Part shown: piece after piece, positions 50,945 to 62,080 of the stretch | Numbering within the stretch: position 1 is the first letter of the stretch | Layout of the letters: every line of letters begins with the position of its first letter | Source: Helianthus annuus | Taxonomy: Eukaryota; Streptophyta; Magnoliopsida; Asterales; Asteraceae | Assembly: GCF_002127325.2 (NCBI RefSeq) | Contig: NC_035433.2 | Coordinates: 126,715,695 to 126,779,694 of the forward strand | Length of the DNA: 64,000 bases | Reading direction: 5' to 3' | Notes under the pieces: model-generated | What the model was told of the DNA's origin: nothing | What the model saw: only the letters and a program-made list of their open reading frames with translations | The model's database searches: none | Position numbers and translations under genes: made by a program

Positions 50945-53804
50945 TGTCACACCCCAACCGATGGCGGAATCATCGGAGCATGTCACTGAGCGAAACAGAT
51001 TGTCCAGAAGTTTCCACAACAACTATTAATACTATTCAGTTAAATGATACGTCCCATACCGTATCCCAAATAATACAATATATTATTACAGATAACAACT
51101 AGGCAAATATTCTGTTCCGACAACTCAGATTTAAATTAAAACAAATAGATATTGTTCAAATGCTCCTAAAGACCCAGCCTGACAAGATCTACAGACAACT
51201 ATGCTCTAGTTGCTCGTTCCTGACAGACAACTATTTGTTGGGGGCCTCTAGAGCTTTACTCTAGCCTCGCTTTCCTAGCAAGCAAACATCTTAAACACCT
51301 GTCACATACGTTAAAATAAAGTCAATACATATAATGTAAAGGTGAGCATACAAGTTTGATAATAGCATATAGAGTTCGAAATAGTTTACGTATAACCAGC
51401 ACGTACACAGAGGAAAACGAAGCATGTTAATTATCGACGTGGATCTATCGATACCAATGACTGCGGGTTGACTGTCCGAGACAATTCGCAATACATGATT
51501 ACCACCGATCCATGCAAGTAATTGTCCTTAACAACCCCCGTGTGAACGGGTGCTGAGTCCAAACTATAGTACTACGTCGTTAAGGCAGGTAGACAGCATT
51601 CCACGTGTAAACACAATCAACAAGCATTCATTTAGTCACGTAATACATGCATAATCGGTCAGCGTTCAAATAATTGAGTAGTGTGTTCGATTGTGATTTT
51701 GATAAGTAACGTATGTAACACCCAAAAGTGCTAAAAGCAAAAAGGGATCAAGTATACTCACAACGATTGGTTGATGGATTGAAGGGAGCGCTTGAGAGTA
51801 GGGTTAGCCTGAACAGTTCGATAGCATAACAATGAATACACGTAGAATGGAAACAAGTGATGGAGGGTCGAACAGCCTGGCCGATCGAACAGCAGGTTCG
51901 ATCGAACGGGTCGTTCGTTCGGCTAGACAATCCGTTCGGACAGTCTGTTCGATCGGCCGGTAGGCTCGATCAGCTGGACTGTTCGAGTGGATTGTTTCTT
52001 CCTTTAAGTAGGATGTGTTTGTGTATGATGGTTTGACCTTTTGAAGTTTTCGTTGTAGTATTTGAGAACACTGAAGTGTTCTTACCTTTTAGGTCGATCG
52101 ATCGAACGGTCTGTTCGATCGGCCGGCTTAACCAATCGGTTAGGAACTTTAGTAGTAGTCCTCAGCAGGATGTCACTCGATCGAACAGCATGCTCGATCG
52201 GGTGGCATTCCAATACATCGAACGAATTGAAAATCGATTAAGGGTTGAAGCATAGTATCTCATGATCCGAAGTAATGTTATCAAACAGCTCGTTCGATCG
52301 GACATCACCTCGTTCAATACTATACTTCATGAAATTGTCAAGTGTGGGGACACATGCTAGCCGATCGGCTGGCCTGGTCGATCGGCTGACAAGTCCGATC
52401 GGTTGGGTTATCCGTTCGGACAGCCTAACCGTTCGGCCAGCATCCCGACCTGGTCGGCCTGTTCGTCTAACACTTGGCTGTTTTGATTATTTGACGTTAT
52501 ATTGAGGTAGTTTGACAACGAGCTGAACCATGGAGCTTTCGTTCTTACTTGCTTCCCCTGTTCGGACAGGAATCACCCAAGTCCGGCCGGTGAACTGTTC
52601 GGAACGGTTAGCTCAATGTTTACCCGAAATCGATGAACCTCGTTGATAGAATCCGAATCTTGAACCACTCATCCACTAGAATGTTTGGTGAGTTGACTCA
52701 AGCTCCGTTTCTACCGGTTTGAAGGCATCGAGTGTAAAGAAAGTTGGAAATCCTCCTTTCAATCCTTTACATCATGTAAATGTTTAGATCCGCGATAGAT
52801 CTTAGCTTGTTTATGCGGAAATCGGTTAGATCCGAGCTATTCATGGTAGATTAAGGCCAACACATGATGTTCTTGAAGAACACCATGATGACATCATCCT
52901 AGAATGCTTAGATCTTGATGATTTCACGGTTAGAAATCAAGATTTGAAAGATAGAAAGGTGTAGGAGCATGTAATGATCAAGAAAGTACAAGATTTAGGA
53001 TGAAAACTTACCGGAATCGGAAGAAATCTGAGAAAAGGTGAGGAGCACGAGCTGGTCGGTCAGAGAGTTTCCAAAAGTGGAAAGAATGACAATGACAGCC
53101 CTATTTATAGGCTCCAAAAGAGGACAGGGCTGGCCGATCGGCCAGGCATCCCGATCGGACAGCCTGCTCGATCGGACAGTCCGTCCGACCGGCTGGGCTG
53201 TTCGATCGGCTGACAGCCTGATCGATTAACAGGCTGTTTCGAGTGTTCGGTGCGACGATTTTCGATATTTCGATTTCGATTGAAGATGATACGAGTACAA
53301 TAGAGTTTCCTATCCAAATTACTTTTAGTCCCAATCACTATATCTAACATACAATCATCTATATTTCACACTATCCTTACGTTACCATTCGTCATAATTC
53401 GATTTCGTCTGCATTCGATTTGAGTTTCGAGTTTCAATTCGAGTTTCGCTTGATTTGATTGATTTCCACACAAGACATAAAGTAAACACGCACAGGTAAC
53501 ACATAAGGCACACACACAAGTAATATAACACCAAATTCGCATAGTTCGAGTCTCGAGTTCGATTGATGATTCGATTAGCTTGATTATTGATTGGTTAACT
53601 TTATCGCATTGTTACTTCCTACTATTCACAGTTGTAAGTCGGTTCGCGTCGATTAAACATTCGATTACTTTGATTTCTTAGATTGACAACACTTACTCCA
53701 CATAATACAAATAAAACACAAAATAGACTATTTACAGTCAAAGAAGTCAAAGTTGACTTGCACTTTGACTTTGACTTTGACATTCGAAAACACGGGGTGT
53801 TACA
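50945..53804 (-). repeat. 5' LTR of the Tekay-type element
   Basis: 2860 bp. It starts TGTAACACCCCGTGTTTTCG on the minus strand at 53804 and ends GGGGTGTGACA at 50945. A TATA-like CTATAAATAGG lies on the minus strand near 53100. It shares the CGATCG-rich patches (about 51860-52470 and 53125-53230) and the TTGAC array (53740-53785) with the other LTR. Confidence 0.9.
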
Positions 53805-53809
53805 GAATG

Positions 53810-55451
53810 GTCCGAGGGGGGTTGCGGCGTTGGGCTTTGGCTTGGGGAGTTTGTCGGGTGGATTTGAGTGGCGACGGGGTTTGCGCTGGGAGTAGCGGCT
53901 GGGTTTGGGCTCGAAGTAGGGGCTGGGTTTGGGCCGGAGGTGGGAAGAGAGGCAGTTGGGCTGTGAAGGTGAGTGTGTAGGGCTGAAGTAACAGAGGATG
54001 GGTTGTTCGTTTGGGCCGATGAGGAAGGAGGAGTGGTTATCAGGCCAGGCGGGGTAGAGGGAGAGGTGGATTGGGCCGGTGTGGATATAGATTGGGCCGA
54101 GGGGGGCTGTGAAAGATAGGATGGAGCGGAAACAGAAGAGGAGGGAGGGGAGGCGATGTGTGGTGGTGTTAGGGAAAGGAGGGGAGAGTAAAGGAAGTCG
54201 TAAGATTGAGGTTTGGACGAGGATTGAAATTTGTATGGAAAAATGGTTTCTTCGAAGTGAACGTGACGAGATGTGAAAATTTGGCGGGTTTGGAGATCGA
54301 GACATTTGTAGCCACGGTGGTTTGGCGGGTAGCCAAGGAAGACACACGGTTGGGACCGGTTTGCAAGTTTGTTGATGGTAGTGGCGGGTAGGATGGGGTA
54401 ACACAAGCACCCGAAGACACGGAGATGTTCATATTCGGGTTGGCAGTTATATAGGAGAGTAGTAGGTGACATAAAATCGTGGTTTTTTGCTTGGGAGGAT
54501 ATTGAGGAGGTAGGTGGCAGTCTCAAGAGCATGGTGCCAAAGATTCGGCGGTAGGTTGGCTTGAGCGAGGAGGGTGCGAAGCATGTTGTTGATGGTGCGG
54601 ATTTTGCGTTCCGCTTTACCATTCTGAGACGAGGTGTAGGGGCAGGAGAAGTGGAAACGCATACCGTGTTCATTGCAAAATTGCAAAAAATTGTTGTTTG
54701 CATATTCCTTACCGTTATCGCATTGAAACTGTTTAATTTTGCGTTCAAATTGTGTTGTGATATGATTATAGTATTTTGCAAATGTGGCAAACACTTGGGA
54801 CTTAGTGGAGAGGGGAAAAGTCCATAAAAAATTAATGTAATCATCAAGGATTAGGACATAATATCGATGTCCTCCCGTGCTTAGGACAGGGGAGGTCCAT
54901 AAGTCGCTATGAACAATATCAAAAGGTAAATGGGTGCAATTAACCGAATCATAAAATGGTAATTTGACACTTTTCCCAAACACGCAAGGTTCACATAATT
55001 TATTGTTTTGTTTGCCAAAAGAAATACTAGAAGAAACTTTTAAAGAATGCAATAAATTGTCGCCAGGGTGGCCGACACGTTGGTGCCAGCGATCTTGAGT
55101 AACAACAGCAAAAACGGAAGGTTGGGAGACGGTGGAGAGTGGTTGTGTCAGCGGGTAAAGATTGCCGGTGCTATTGCATCTAAGGATAGGCGCCCGAGTT
55201 TTGAGATCCTTCACAAGAAAACCAAAAGGGTCAAACTCGATGGATACAAGATTATCAGAGGTTAAGCGGCGAACCGAAATTAGGTTTTTAATAATGTTGG
55301 GGGCAAAAAGGACATTGTTTAATTTTAAAGGTGGAAAGGGGGGTGGTAAAGTTTGGTTGCCTTGTGCCAAAACCGGAATGGCCATGCCATTACCAACAAT
55401 AATATTTTTGTTAGTGCGCTTATTAAAATTAGACGGAGAGTAGATACTTTG
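53810..55451 (-). pseudogene. pol: Integrase of the RE1-like Copia element, with damaged 5' end
   Basis: The minus frame opens at 55457 in the protease/integrase linker (NIIVGNGMAIPVLAQGNQTL, then VLFAPNIIKNLISVRRL). The zinc-binding region is RWHQRVGHPGDNLLHSL...LCEPCVFGKS. The core has D, D and E in VHSDLWTS, QCDNGKEY and GKAERKI. A length change in an A-run near 54485 shifts the frame. The next part shows EHLRVFGCLCYPILP and CVFLGYPPNHRGYKCL, then a Ser/Pro/Thr-rich linker to 53810, where the Tekay element is inserted. Gag and the protease active site are absent. Confidence 0.87.
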
Positions 55452-55573
55452 TTTCATTGCCTTCTCTCAATGAACAACATCAATAATATAGTACAAACAG
55501 AATCTCCTATTGATAAGGAGATATTCTATGATAATTATTTACAATCAATTCCTAATCTATAAATATTCTATTA
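55452..55573 (-). repeat. 5' LTR of the RE1-like Copia element (inner end lost)
   Basis: 122 bp matching 4124-4245. The outer end is followed by the TSD GTCTC (55574-55578). The inner end passes directly into pol-like coding sequence without a primer site. Confidence 0.82.
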
Positions 55574-55578
55574 GTCTC

Positions 55579-55813
55579 CCCTCGCAAGACTGATAGTTTG
55601 AATTATTAAAATCCATTATTTTAAAAATAAATGGTGTTAGAATGAGGTGGTATCACCTTCTTATCTCACGTTGTGTGATATGGGACTTTAGAAAGTGTGT
55701 ATTAATAGTTATTGTATTGTAGTATTTGGATGGTGGAGACCTAGTGCCCAATACACCATTCCACTGACATGTGGGTCATTGGTCCCCTTGTGGCCTTGGC
55801 ATGTTGTATGTCA
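55579..55813 (+). other. Continuation of the old Gypsy-type remnant, non-coding
   Basis: After removal of the Copia insertion, 4108 joins 55579 and the Transposase_28-type frame runs on for about 12 codons to a TAA. The remainder to 55813 shows no gene or clear signal. Confidence 0.5.
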
Positions 55814-56180
55814 AACTATTTGAAGGGGTATGATTTTAAATTCTGCGTCGATCATACGAGTCATTCTCAGTTCGCGCGTGAGACAATACTCAAGTTAAAC
55901 CAAATGGATAACTTTCTCGATCTTGCGCTGACTAAACAGATGTGCTCCAAGTCACGCGCGAGGTCAGGACCAAGACAATATCAGTTTTGACACTTAGCTC
56001 CTATGACAAAAGACCTGGCTTCCTTAACCTTGCACCGGCTACGCGGGATCACGGGATGTACCCGGGGTCGCGCGGAGGAAAGAAGCGCTGGTAAACATCG
56101 GACGAGTACGAATGGTACAAGTGGCAGAGCAGTGGGCCAATAAGCAATCAACAGGCTGTATCCGATGGTACAAGTGGACG
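55814..56180 (+). repeat. LTR-like fragment, direct repeat of the window's first 370 bases
   Basis: Collinear with 11-360 from TTTGAAGGG to CTGTATCCGAT with scattered differences and a short local duplication (CGGGATCACGGGATG near 56045). It ends near 56180, where a partial repeat ACAAGTGGACGAGTAC follows. It marks the right edge of the retrotransposon stack. Confidence 0.7.
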
Positions 56181-57430
56181 AGTACCAAGGCATGTTTTGC
56201 TACAGTTTCTTAGAAATTAAGGTGTTAAAAAAACCAAAGTAGTATAAAGTGTTGAACCGGCTATCTATAGTGTCAAAAATGAAAAATCAGTTCCAAGATT
56301 ATGATGATTTTCAAAAACTGGTTCTTGATGTTATATCTGGTCCGGTCCATTAGTGTCGAATTATGACACAATCCATTAACATGAAATAATTCAACACGAA
56401 ACTAAATGGGTTAGTGTTTAGGTAAACGGGTTGAGGTCATGAACGGGTTAACACACATAAGACATGATTAAAAATGTGTGTAGATTGGTTAAACCCGCTT
56501 AACTTGTTTATGGCGCGCAGAATGTTTTTAACTTGTCATGACAATACACGTTTATGACAAGTTTATCAAAAACATGGTTCTACAGTTTTATTATAGCTTT
56601 ACAATTTTTAGAAAATTTTATTTATCATGTTAATTGTTATATAATTTTTTTAATCGTGTTAAACATGACGTGTCATTCGTTGACTAAACTACTTATATTT
56701 AATCGTTTTAAACATGCCACTTTATGTCATTCATGTTATCGAACTAGTCACATGTAATGCCGTTAAAAGAGTCATATCATGTAACCCACTTATCAAACAT
56801 ATCCCATACTAGTGTTACGAAAATAACACGTTTAGCAAAATCTGTCGTGTTCAGCTTCATCGGTCGTGTGTAAACTTAAGTGCTGTATTCAAGCCATTTA
56901 AGACAACACAACATGTTTTACCACATCTAGGTCCATAACCTAACCATTCTAGAATAATTTTTCAAACTTAAAGCGACCCTCTTTGTTTGTCTTTTCAAAA
57001 TCTGAAAACTTGTAACATTGTTCTTCGCCAAACGTCACTTCAGTCTAGACAAGCTTTTGATTGTGATATCTTGAAAATCTTGTTTCACATTGATGGCAAA
57101 ACCGGGTCGCAATTGATTGATAAAAAAAATCATGTTGCATGACAACCATATTCAGTTCATGATTCTCGGGTCAAAACCAGACCAGTTCAGAACCGAACCG
57201 ATCTAAACCAGACCAATTACGGTCTAGAGCCGGTTGGCTTCCACCCATGAACCGAATACAAACCTTGGTTCAGTCCGGACCTACTTTTAGCACACCCTTA
57301 ATTCATTTAAGGGACCATACATTGTAAAGTGGGCATCAATGGCAGCATAACCCAACCATAATTTGACATTAAACAAGCAACAACCCATTTGTCCCAAGTT
57401 TACAAGGCTCCTAACAAAGTCAACAAACCT
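56181..57430. other. Intergenic sequence
   Basis: No gene or clear mobile element. A/T-rich, with a short tract of AACCGAACC/ACCAGACC-type sequence near 57175-57215. The 3' UTR of the WD40 gene probably begins shortly right of 57430. Confidence 0.5.
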
Positions 57431-57537
57431 TTCTCAACTTCAAAAGATTTCACTATACATTTTTAACAGGTCTTAGATAATAGCACTTAATTGGTCTCTT
57501 CCAACAAACGGGTCGACTTATTTTACGACAGTTATTA

Positions 57538-60500
57538 CTACACAAACGCATCAAGGTACCCGTACCTATGTCGTTTGTTAAACTGTAGCAGGCTGGCATA
57601 AGTCCGGTCCCACACTCCAACGTAAAGCGTTTCATCATCAGGGCTAAGAGATACACCAGATATTTCACCGAAGAAATCAATTTCTTGCCGTTTTTCATAG
57701 TTTAATTTGGTGTTGTAGACGTGAACGAAATCTGCAGGCTCCGCAACCACCAAAAACTGCCCGTCTGATGAAAAACGAACCGACCGAACCGCACCCATGT
57801 TGCCTTTAAGAACCGAAAGCGGTTCTGAAAGATTTCTTATGTCCCATACTCTGCAAGTCTTGTCTTGATTGCCTGTTGCAAAGATTTTTCCGTCTGGATG
57901 CCATGCGGATGCAAATGAATAGTCCAGGTGGCCTTCCACTGTGGCAACCGTCTGCGAAAGGAAAACGATGTCATTATTTGAAAAAGAAAATTATGAAAAA
58001 TAATATATTAAAAAGTTATTGTAAAATTGTTATATCCACAAGTTCTTGCCTTTCCACTTGTAGAGTCTACAAGCAATCCATCGAGATTGTCACCGACTAC
58101 AGTTATGAGCTTGCGATCTGGGCTCAAGGATGTATGCTGCAACAAAAAAACAATAATGCGTCGAAAACTTGGACTGTGTTTTATCTCTAACGGGTCAAAC
58201 GGATTAGTTTAAAAAAAACTACAAAGGCTATACTATAATATAATACATATAAGAACGGCAAAAAGGTAATTTTACATAATTTAAAGGGTTTAACTAGTAA
58301 TACAACTTTTAAAACATCCGCAATCCTTTACAACATATTGTTGACTTTTAAACCAACTACCCCCCCCCCCCCATTTTAAACGACCATAACTTTTTCATAC
58401 ATTAATACCTTTTAAAGAAAAGGTTGCACCATAAAAAACGAGCATTTTATTATCTTTAATTTAAGTATGGTATTGCTATAGTTTTATAATTAAAAAAATA
58501 ACATGTTACGTTATTACAAGTGTCTATGTTTCTCGCTGCATCGCACAGGCACCCCTATGGTATATTCATATGCATAAAACTTTCTATATAACTTTATTAG
58601 AGAAAAAAAAGTTCAGGTATTATTACTGGTAATAATAGCCTTTTGAAATAACATTGAACACACTAATTTTGTATAATCTTCTAAAAAAAGTGTTTCAGTG
58701 TTTGCAGGTCAACCAAACCCGACCAAAACCTTTTTTGGCTCAGGCTGAAAGTATCAATGTTTTGACCCGAACCAGCATGGCCCGTTCAATTTAAGAAACT
58801 CACATTCACTGGCCAAGGGAAACGGAAATGATTCACGAGCTGAAATCCATCCATATCATACTCCCTCAAACCACAATCGTTGTTCGATGCCATAAAATGC
58901 ATTCCACCACTACAAATTAACAGTAATAAAAGAGTCAACATACCGACATGTGCATATATTGCCATTTTTGTACAAGGTTTGTTTCTCCGCATCATAATTC
59001 ATATAGAGTAAAATGCCATTTCGTCCCTTATGTTTGAGAATTTTTGCGACTATCGTCCAAAGGTTTGTTTCTCCGCATCTGGATCCAAAAGGTTTAAAAT
59101 CTTGCCAATTTCATCCAGCCCGTTAACTCCATCCATTTTCTTTGTTAAGTCAGGGGTATTTCCGTTTTTTTGTTAACTTAAAGGGCAATTCAGTCTTTTT
59201 CACTTTATGTACAAAGACCGAATACCCTTGAAACAGACCGAACTGCCCTTTAAGTTAACAAAAGGACGGAAATATCCCTGACTTAACGAAGAAAAATGGA
59301 TGGAGTTAAAGAGCCGGATGAAAATTGCAAGATTTCAAACCTTTTGGATCCAGATGCAGAAAAACAAACCTTTGGACGAAAGTCGCAAAACAGGCCAAAC
59401 CTCAGGGACAAAATGGCGTTTTACTCTAATTCATAGTTACCTCAAGGTATCGTATATCTCAATAGCATTTGTTATGGCATTGTCTTCATAAGTTGTTCTT
59501 GTACAAAAGCTCACTCCCTGTTTATCCAATCTCTGCATAATTCGATAAAATCAAGAAATGATCACTAAAACATGCAGAATATATAAATCACAAAATATAT
59601 TTAACTGTACAGTTGTATGATAATATTACCTTACACGCGAGTTCTCCTTGAAAGCCTCCTGCAACAAGAAACTCATCATTGACCGCTAGTGTACTGATCT
59701 GAGTTTGTGTGAAGCCTTCCAACAAACTTCCAGCATGTTTCTGAGAGCCGCAAAATATATATCAGCACAGAAGAATGACGATAAGGTTTAAAATTAATAT
59801 CGGAAACGTTATGATGGAAATATCGTACCTCAGTAGGCGCCACGTGCCCAGAAAAATTAAGAATTTCTGTTAAGTTTTGTGATAATGACGACCAATGCAT
59901 GATCGAGTAGTTAGACATAAGATATACATCATGCTTCGAAGTGGCCCATACCAGGTTCCTTAACTGTACGCAATCCACAATGTTTAAAAATAGCAAACAC
60001 GTTTATAGATCAACCTTGTGTCCCATGCTACGTTTAGGGCTTTTGATTAAATATCGATCTAATAGAAAACAAATTCATGAAAAAACGGAATGTTAAGAAC
60101 CTGAAAGTGAAGGATTGTAGGCTTCACTGATCGCGTATTATGGAAGAACTCATAGTAGTTTCCACCCTTTGACTTTTGTTTACATTTCTACACACATAAT
60201 AAAATTGCCATGATATCAAATATCAATAAGTGGTAAACGCAATCATTTTTATTAGGGCTACAAACGAACCAAAATTTCAGTGAACAGTTTATGAACCGTT
60301 TGGCGGGAAGTTCGTTTGTGTTGGTTCAATTAATAAATGAACGAACACGAACAAAAAACTTCGTTAACGAACATGAACAGAGGCCCCATTCGTGAACGTT
60401 CGGTAATGTGTTCGTTTATATTCGTTTATGTTCAGTACCTAATATTAGGTTATTTTCGATTGTTTTTTGAGACATTATGTATGATTAACAAGATTATGTT

Positions 60501-61383
60501 AAGTGCCCAATTATGTTTGGTTAATTAGGTTAGTACAGTTTGGGTGGATCAACTTAATGTCTACGATGAAAGATGCCAATTTTATTCGAGATTTAAGAAA
60601 TGTTCGTTTGTGTTTAAATCTGTTCATGAACGCTTGTTTGTGTTTGTATGTATTCGGTCCTTATATATCGTATTAACAATCGAAATATGATCGAAAGGAA
60701 AAATCTCTATCTGAGTTTGTGTTCATCAACCCTCGCTTGTGTTCGTTTCAGTTCATGAACGCTTGTTCGTGTTCATGAGCGTTTGTTTGTGTTCGGTACC
60801 TAAAACGAACACGAACATAGAATCTCGTTCGGTAAGCGTTCATGAATTGTTCGTGAACACATGTATTTCCTTAACAAACGAACACGAACAAGGCCTTGTT
60901 GGTGTTCTTTCGATTCATTTGCAGCCCTAATTTTTATAAATGCAAGAAGTAAGATTATACCTTATCGACAGCGTCACCCGACAAGGGAATATTCTCGTAG
61001 TTTCTGTACTGTTCGAGCCTTGTGCGTCTATAACTCTCTCTTGTTATATTCAACCTGTCCCATGGAATGCCTTGGATATCCTTCCCGGTTCTTGCTTGAG
61101 CCGAGGACGTATCCGTCACCTTTGTAAGCTATTAAACATTAAAACTTTGAAAATCGAGCATATTACACTACATATAATGTTAGATTATGGAATAAACCTA
61201 AACCGACAGGCACCCTATGGTTATATTAACGGCAGAAAAGACTGAAATCAGACTGACCATATCGTAATCATCAAGATTTTGATCTCCATCACCGTTTTCT
61301 TCCTCGTCCACATCGTCTACGAAATCCGACATGTCCCCTTCTTCCGCCATGTAATCTACTTGATCAGCCTCGTTGTGTGGCAT
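57538..61383 (-). CDS. WD40-repeat protein, nine coding exons, 441 aa, apparently intact
   Basis: Minus-strand coding exons: 61383-61258, 61128-60961, 60187-60101, 59963-59829, 59740-59630, 59532-59441, 58909-58804, 58136-58050 and 57951-57538. They total 1326 bp with a continuous frame from ATG 61383 to TAG 57540-57538. All donors are GT except GC after 58050; all acceptors are AG. The N terminus is acidic (DFVDDVDEEENGDGDQNLDD). Conserved segments include KDIQGIPWDRLNITRE, RNLVWATSKHDVYLMSNYS, TRTTYEDNAITNAIEIYDTL, HFMASNNDCGLREYDMDGFQ, SFASAWHPDGKIFATGNQDK and FGEISGVSLSPDDETLYVGV. These match the plant family named after yeast WD-repeat protein C2A9.03, presumed beta-propeller scaffolds of unknown role. 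GNQDKTCRVWDIRN is a clear WD repeat. Introns hold two DNA-transposon insertions, but every splice site I checked is intact. Confidence 0.93.
59005..59427. mobile_element. MULE-type non-autonomous DNA element in a WD40-gene intron
   Basis: The ends are inverted repeats: AGAGTAAAATGCCATTTCGT on the left and AGAGTAAAACGCCATTTTGT on the right (reverse complement), with similarity continuing inwards for about 100 bp. Flanks are AATTCATAT (58996-59004) and AATTCATAG (59428-59436), a 9-bp duplication with one mismatch, as expected for Mutator-like elements. The 423-bp element has no coding capacity. Its right end is 12 bp from the splice donor after exon 59532-59441. Confidence 0.85.
60253..60929. 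mobile_element. hAT-type non-autonomous DNA element with internal GTTCGTTTGTG repeats
   Basis: The inverted ends TAGGGCTACAAACGAACC and TAGGGCTGCAAATGAATC (right end, reverse complement) are flanked by a perfect 8-bp duplication ATTTTTAT (60245-60252 and 60930-60937), the hAT signature. The 677-bp interior is filled with short tandem-like copies of GTTCGTTTGTGTTCG and its complement. It has no coding capacity. It lies in the intron between exons 61128-60961 and 60187-60101; its right end is about 30 bp from the splice donor. Confidence 0.85.
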
Positions 61384-62080
61384 CAAATCCACCGCGATTC
61401 AACCTGCTTCGTCTTCCTCAAACAATCTAAGCAAGCGGTAGACACCCGAATAAAATGAGATTGAACTTAACCTCCTTGTAAAAAAAAACCCCCAAAAAAA
61501 AAAAATTAAGGTCTTTAACAAACCCAAAAACTAAAATCCCAACTCTAAATCAAAGTTTTCAACTTCAATTAGACAAATTCCAATAAACAATCTAAATCAA
61601 AACTATATACAGTAAAAAAATGAAACAAAAAGGGGCATCTTTCATTGAGGCATTAAATCAAACACTTGGTGTGCATGTAAACTCAAGAGCTAAAATCACT
61701 TCCAAAACAAGCAAAAACAAACATACTACGTCCCCAATTTAACATCTGCACAAGAAACCCTACAGGCTAAACAATAAACAGCCTCTATTTCACAAATCAA
61801 GCGACGAACGAGAAAACCCTAGTGAGAAATTGCATAAATCAAGGATCCAAAACAAACCCAGAAAGGGGGCAAGGGTTGAAATCAAAACAGCAAGTGAAAG
61901 AAACAGAGGTAAAAAATAGTTTTGGGGGGGCGGGGGGTTATGGGGGTTTGAGCGGACGCACCTGATGTGAAGAAGAAGGAAGATCCTTTAGGGTCTTGTT
62001 TTCTGCAACAGATTTAAGGGATCAATCAGCTCAATCTCTCCTCCAGCTGTGTGTTAAAGAAAAAGAAAGCCCCACAAGTC
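61384..62080 (-). other. 5' UTR and 5' UTR intron of the WD40 gene
   Basis: The likely first non-coding exon runs from about 62080 to 61962 and ends CATCAG before GTGCGT. The intron spans 61961-61427 and ends CTTGCTTAG. The second exon carries 43 bp of leader before the ATG. A G-rich run lies on the plus strand at 61923-61948. Exon limits here rest on splice consensus only. Confidence 0.55.

Larger units (their letters stand above)
21867..53804 (-). mobile_element. Tekay/Del-type Gypsy chromovirus with 2.86-kb LTRs, carrying two nested elements
   Basis: LTRs at 50945-53804 (5') and 21867-24729 (3') begin TGTAACACC... and end ...GGGTGTGACA on the minus strand. The TSD is GAATG (21862-21866 and 53805-53809). 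A tRNA-Met primer site (50929-50941), gag and protease (49815-48085), RT and part of RNase H (48084-46815), RNase H end and integrase (39722-38379), and a chromodomain end (25078-24819) follow in order. Removing the Athila-type (25079-38374) and non-autonomous (39723-46814) insertions leaves about 11.5 kb, reasonable for this lineage. RT before integrase marks Gypsy; the C-terminal chromodomain and TGTAACACCCC start mark Tekay/Del. Several stops and a damaged protease make it inactive. Confidence 0.9.
4109..55573 (-). mobile_element. RE1-like Ty1/copia retrotransposon, old, split by two later insertions
   Basis: Read on the minus strand the parts are: 5' LTR (55573-55452), integrase region (55451-53810), reverse transcriptase and RNase H (21861-20383), RNase H end (4377-4246) and 3' LTR (4245-4109). 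The pieces join when the SIRE element (4383-20377) and the Tekay element (21867-53804) are removed with one TSD copy each. Flanking 5-bp repeats GTCTC (4104-4108 and 55574-55578) mark its own insertion. LTRs are short (about 137 bp) and, if the TSD is right, have TA...TA ends rather than TG...CA. Gag and most of the protease are missing: the internal region begins in the protease/integrase linker directly after the 5' LTR. Confidence 0.85.

Noticed and set aside
53622..54410. A Pro/Ser-rich 262-codon frame on the minus strand
   Set aside because: It overlaps the Copia integrase linker in another frame and runs across the Tekay LTR junction, so it is a shadow frame.
60240..60935. Short plus-strand ORFs in the GTTCGTTTGTG-rich segment
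   Set aside because: They are products of low-complexity subrepeats inside a hAT-type element within an intron of the WD40 gene.
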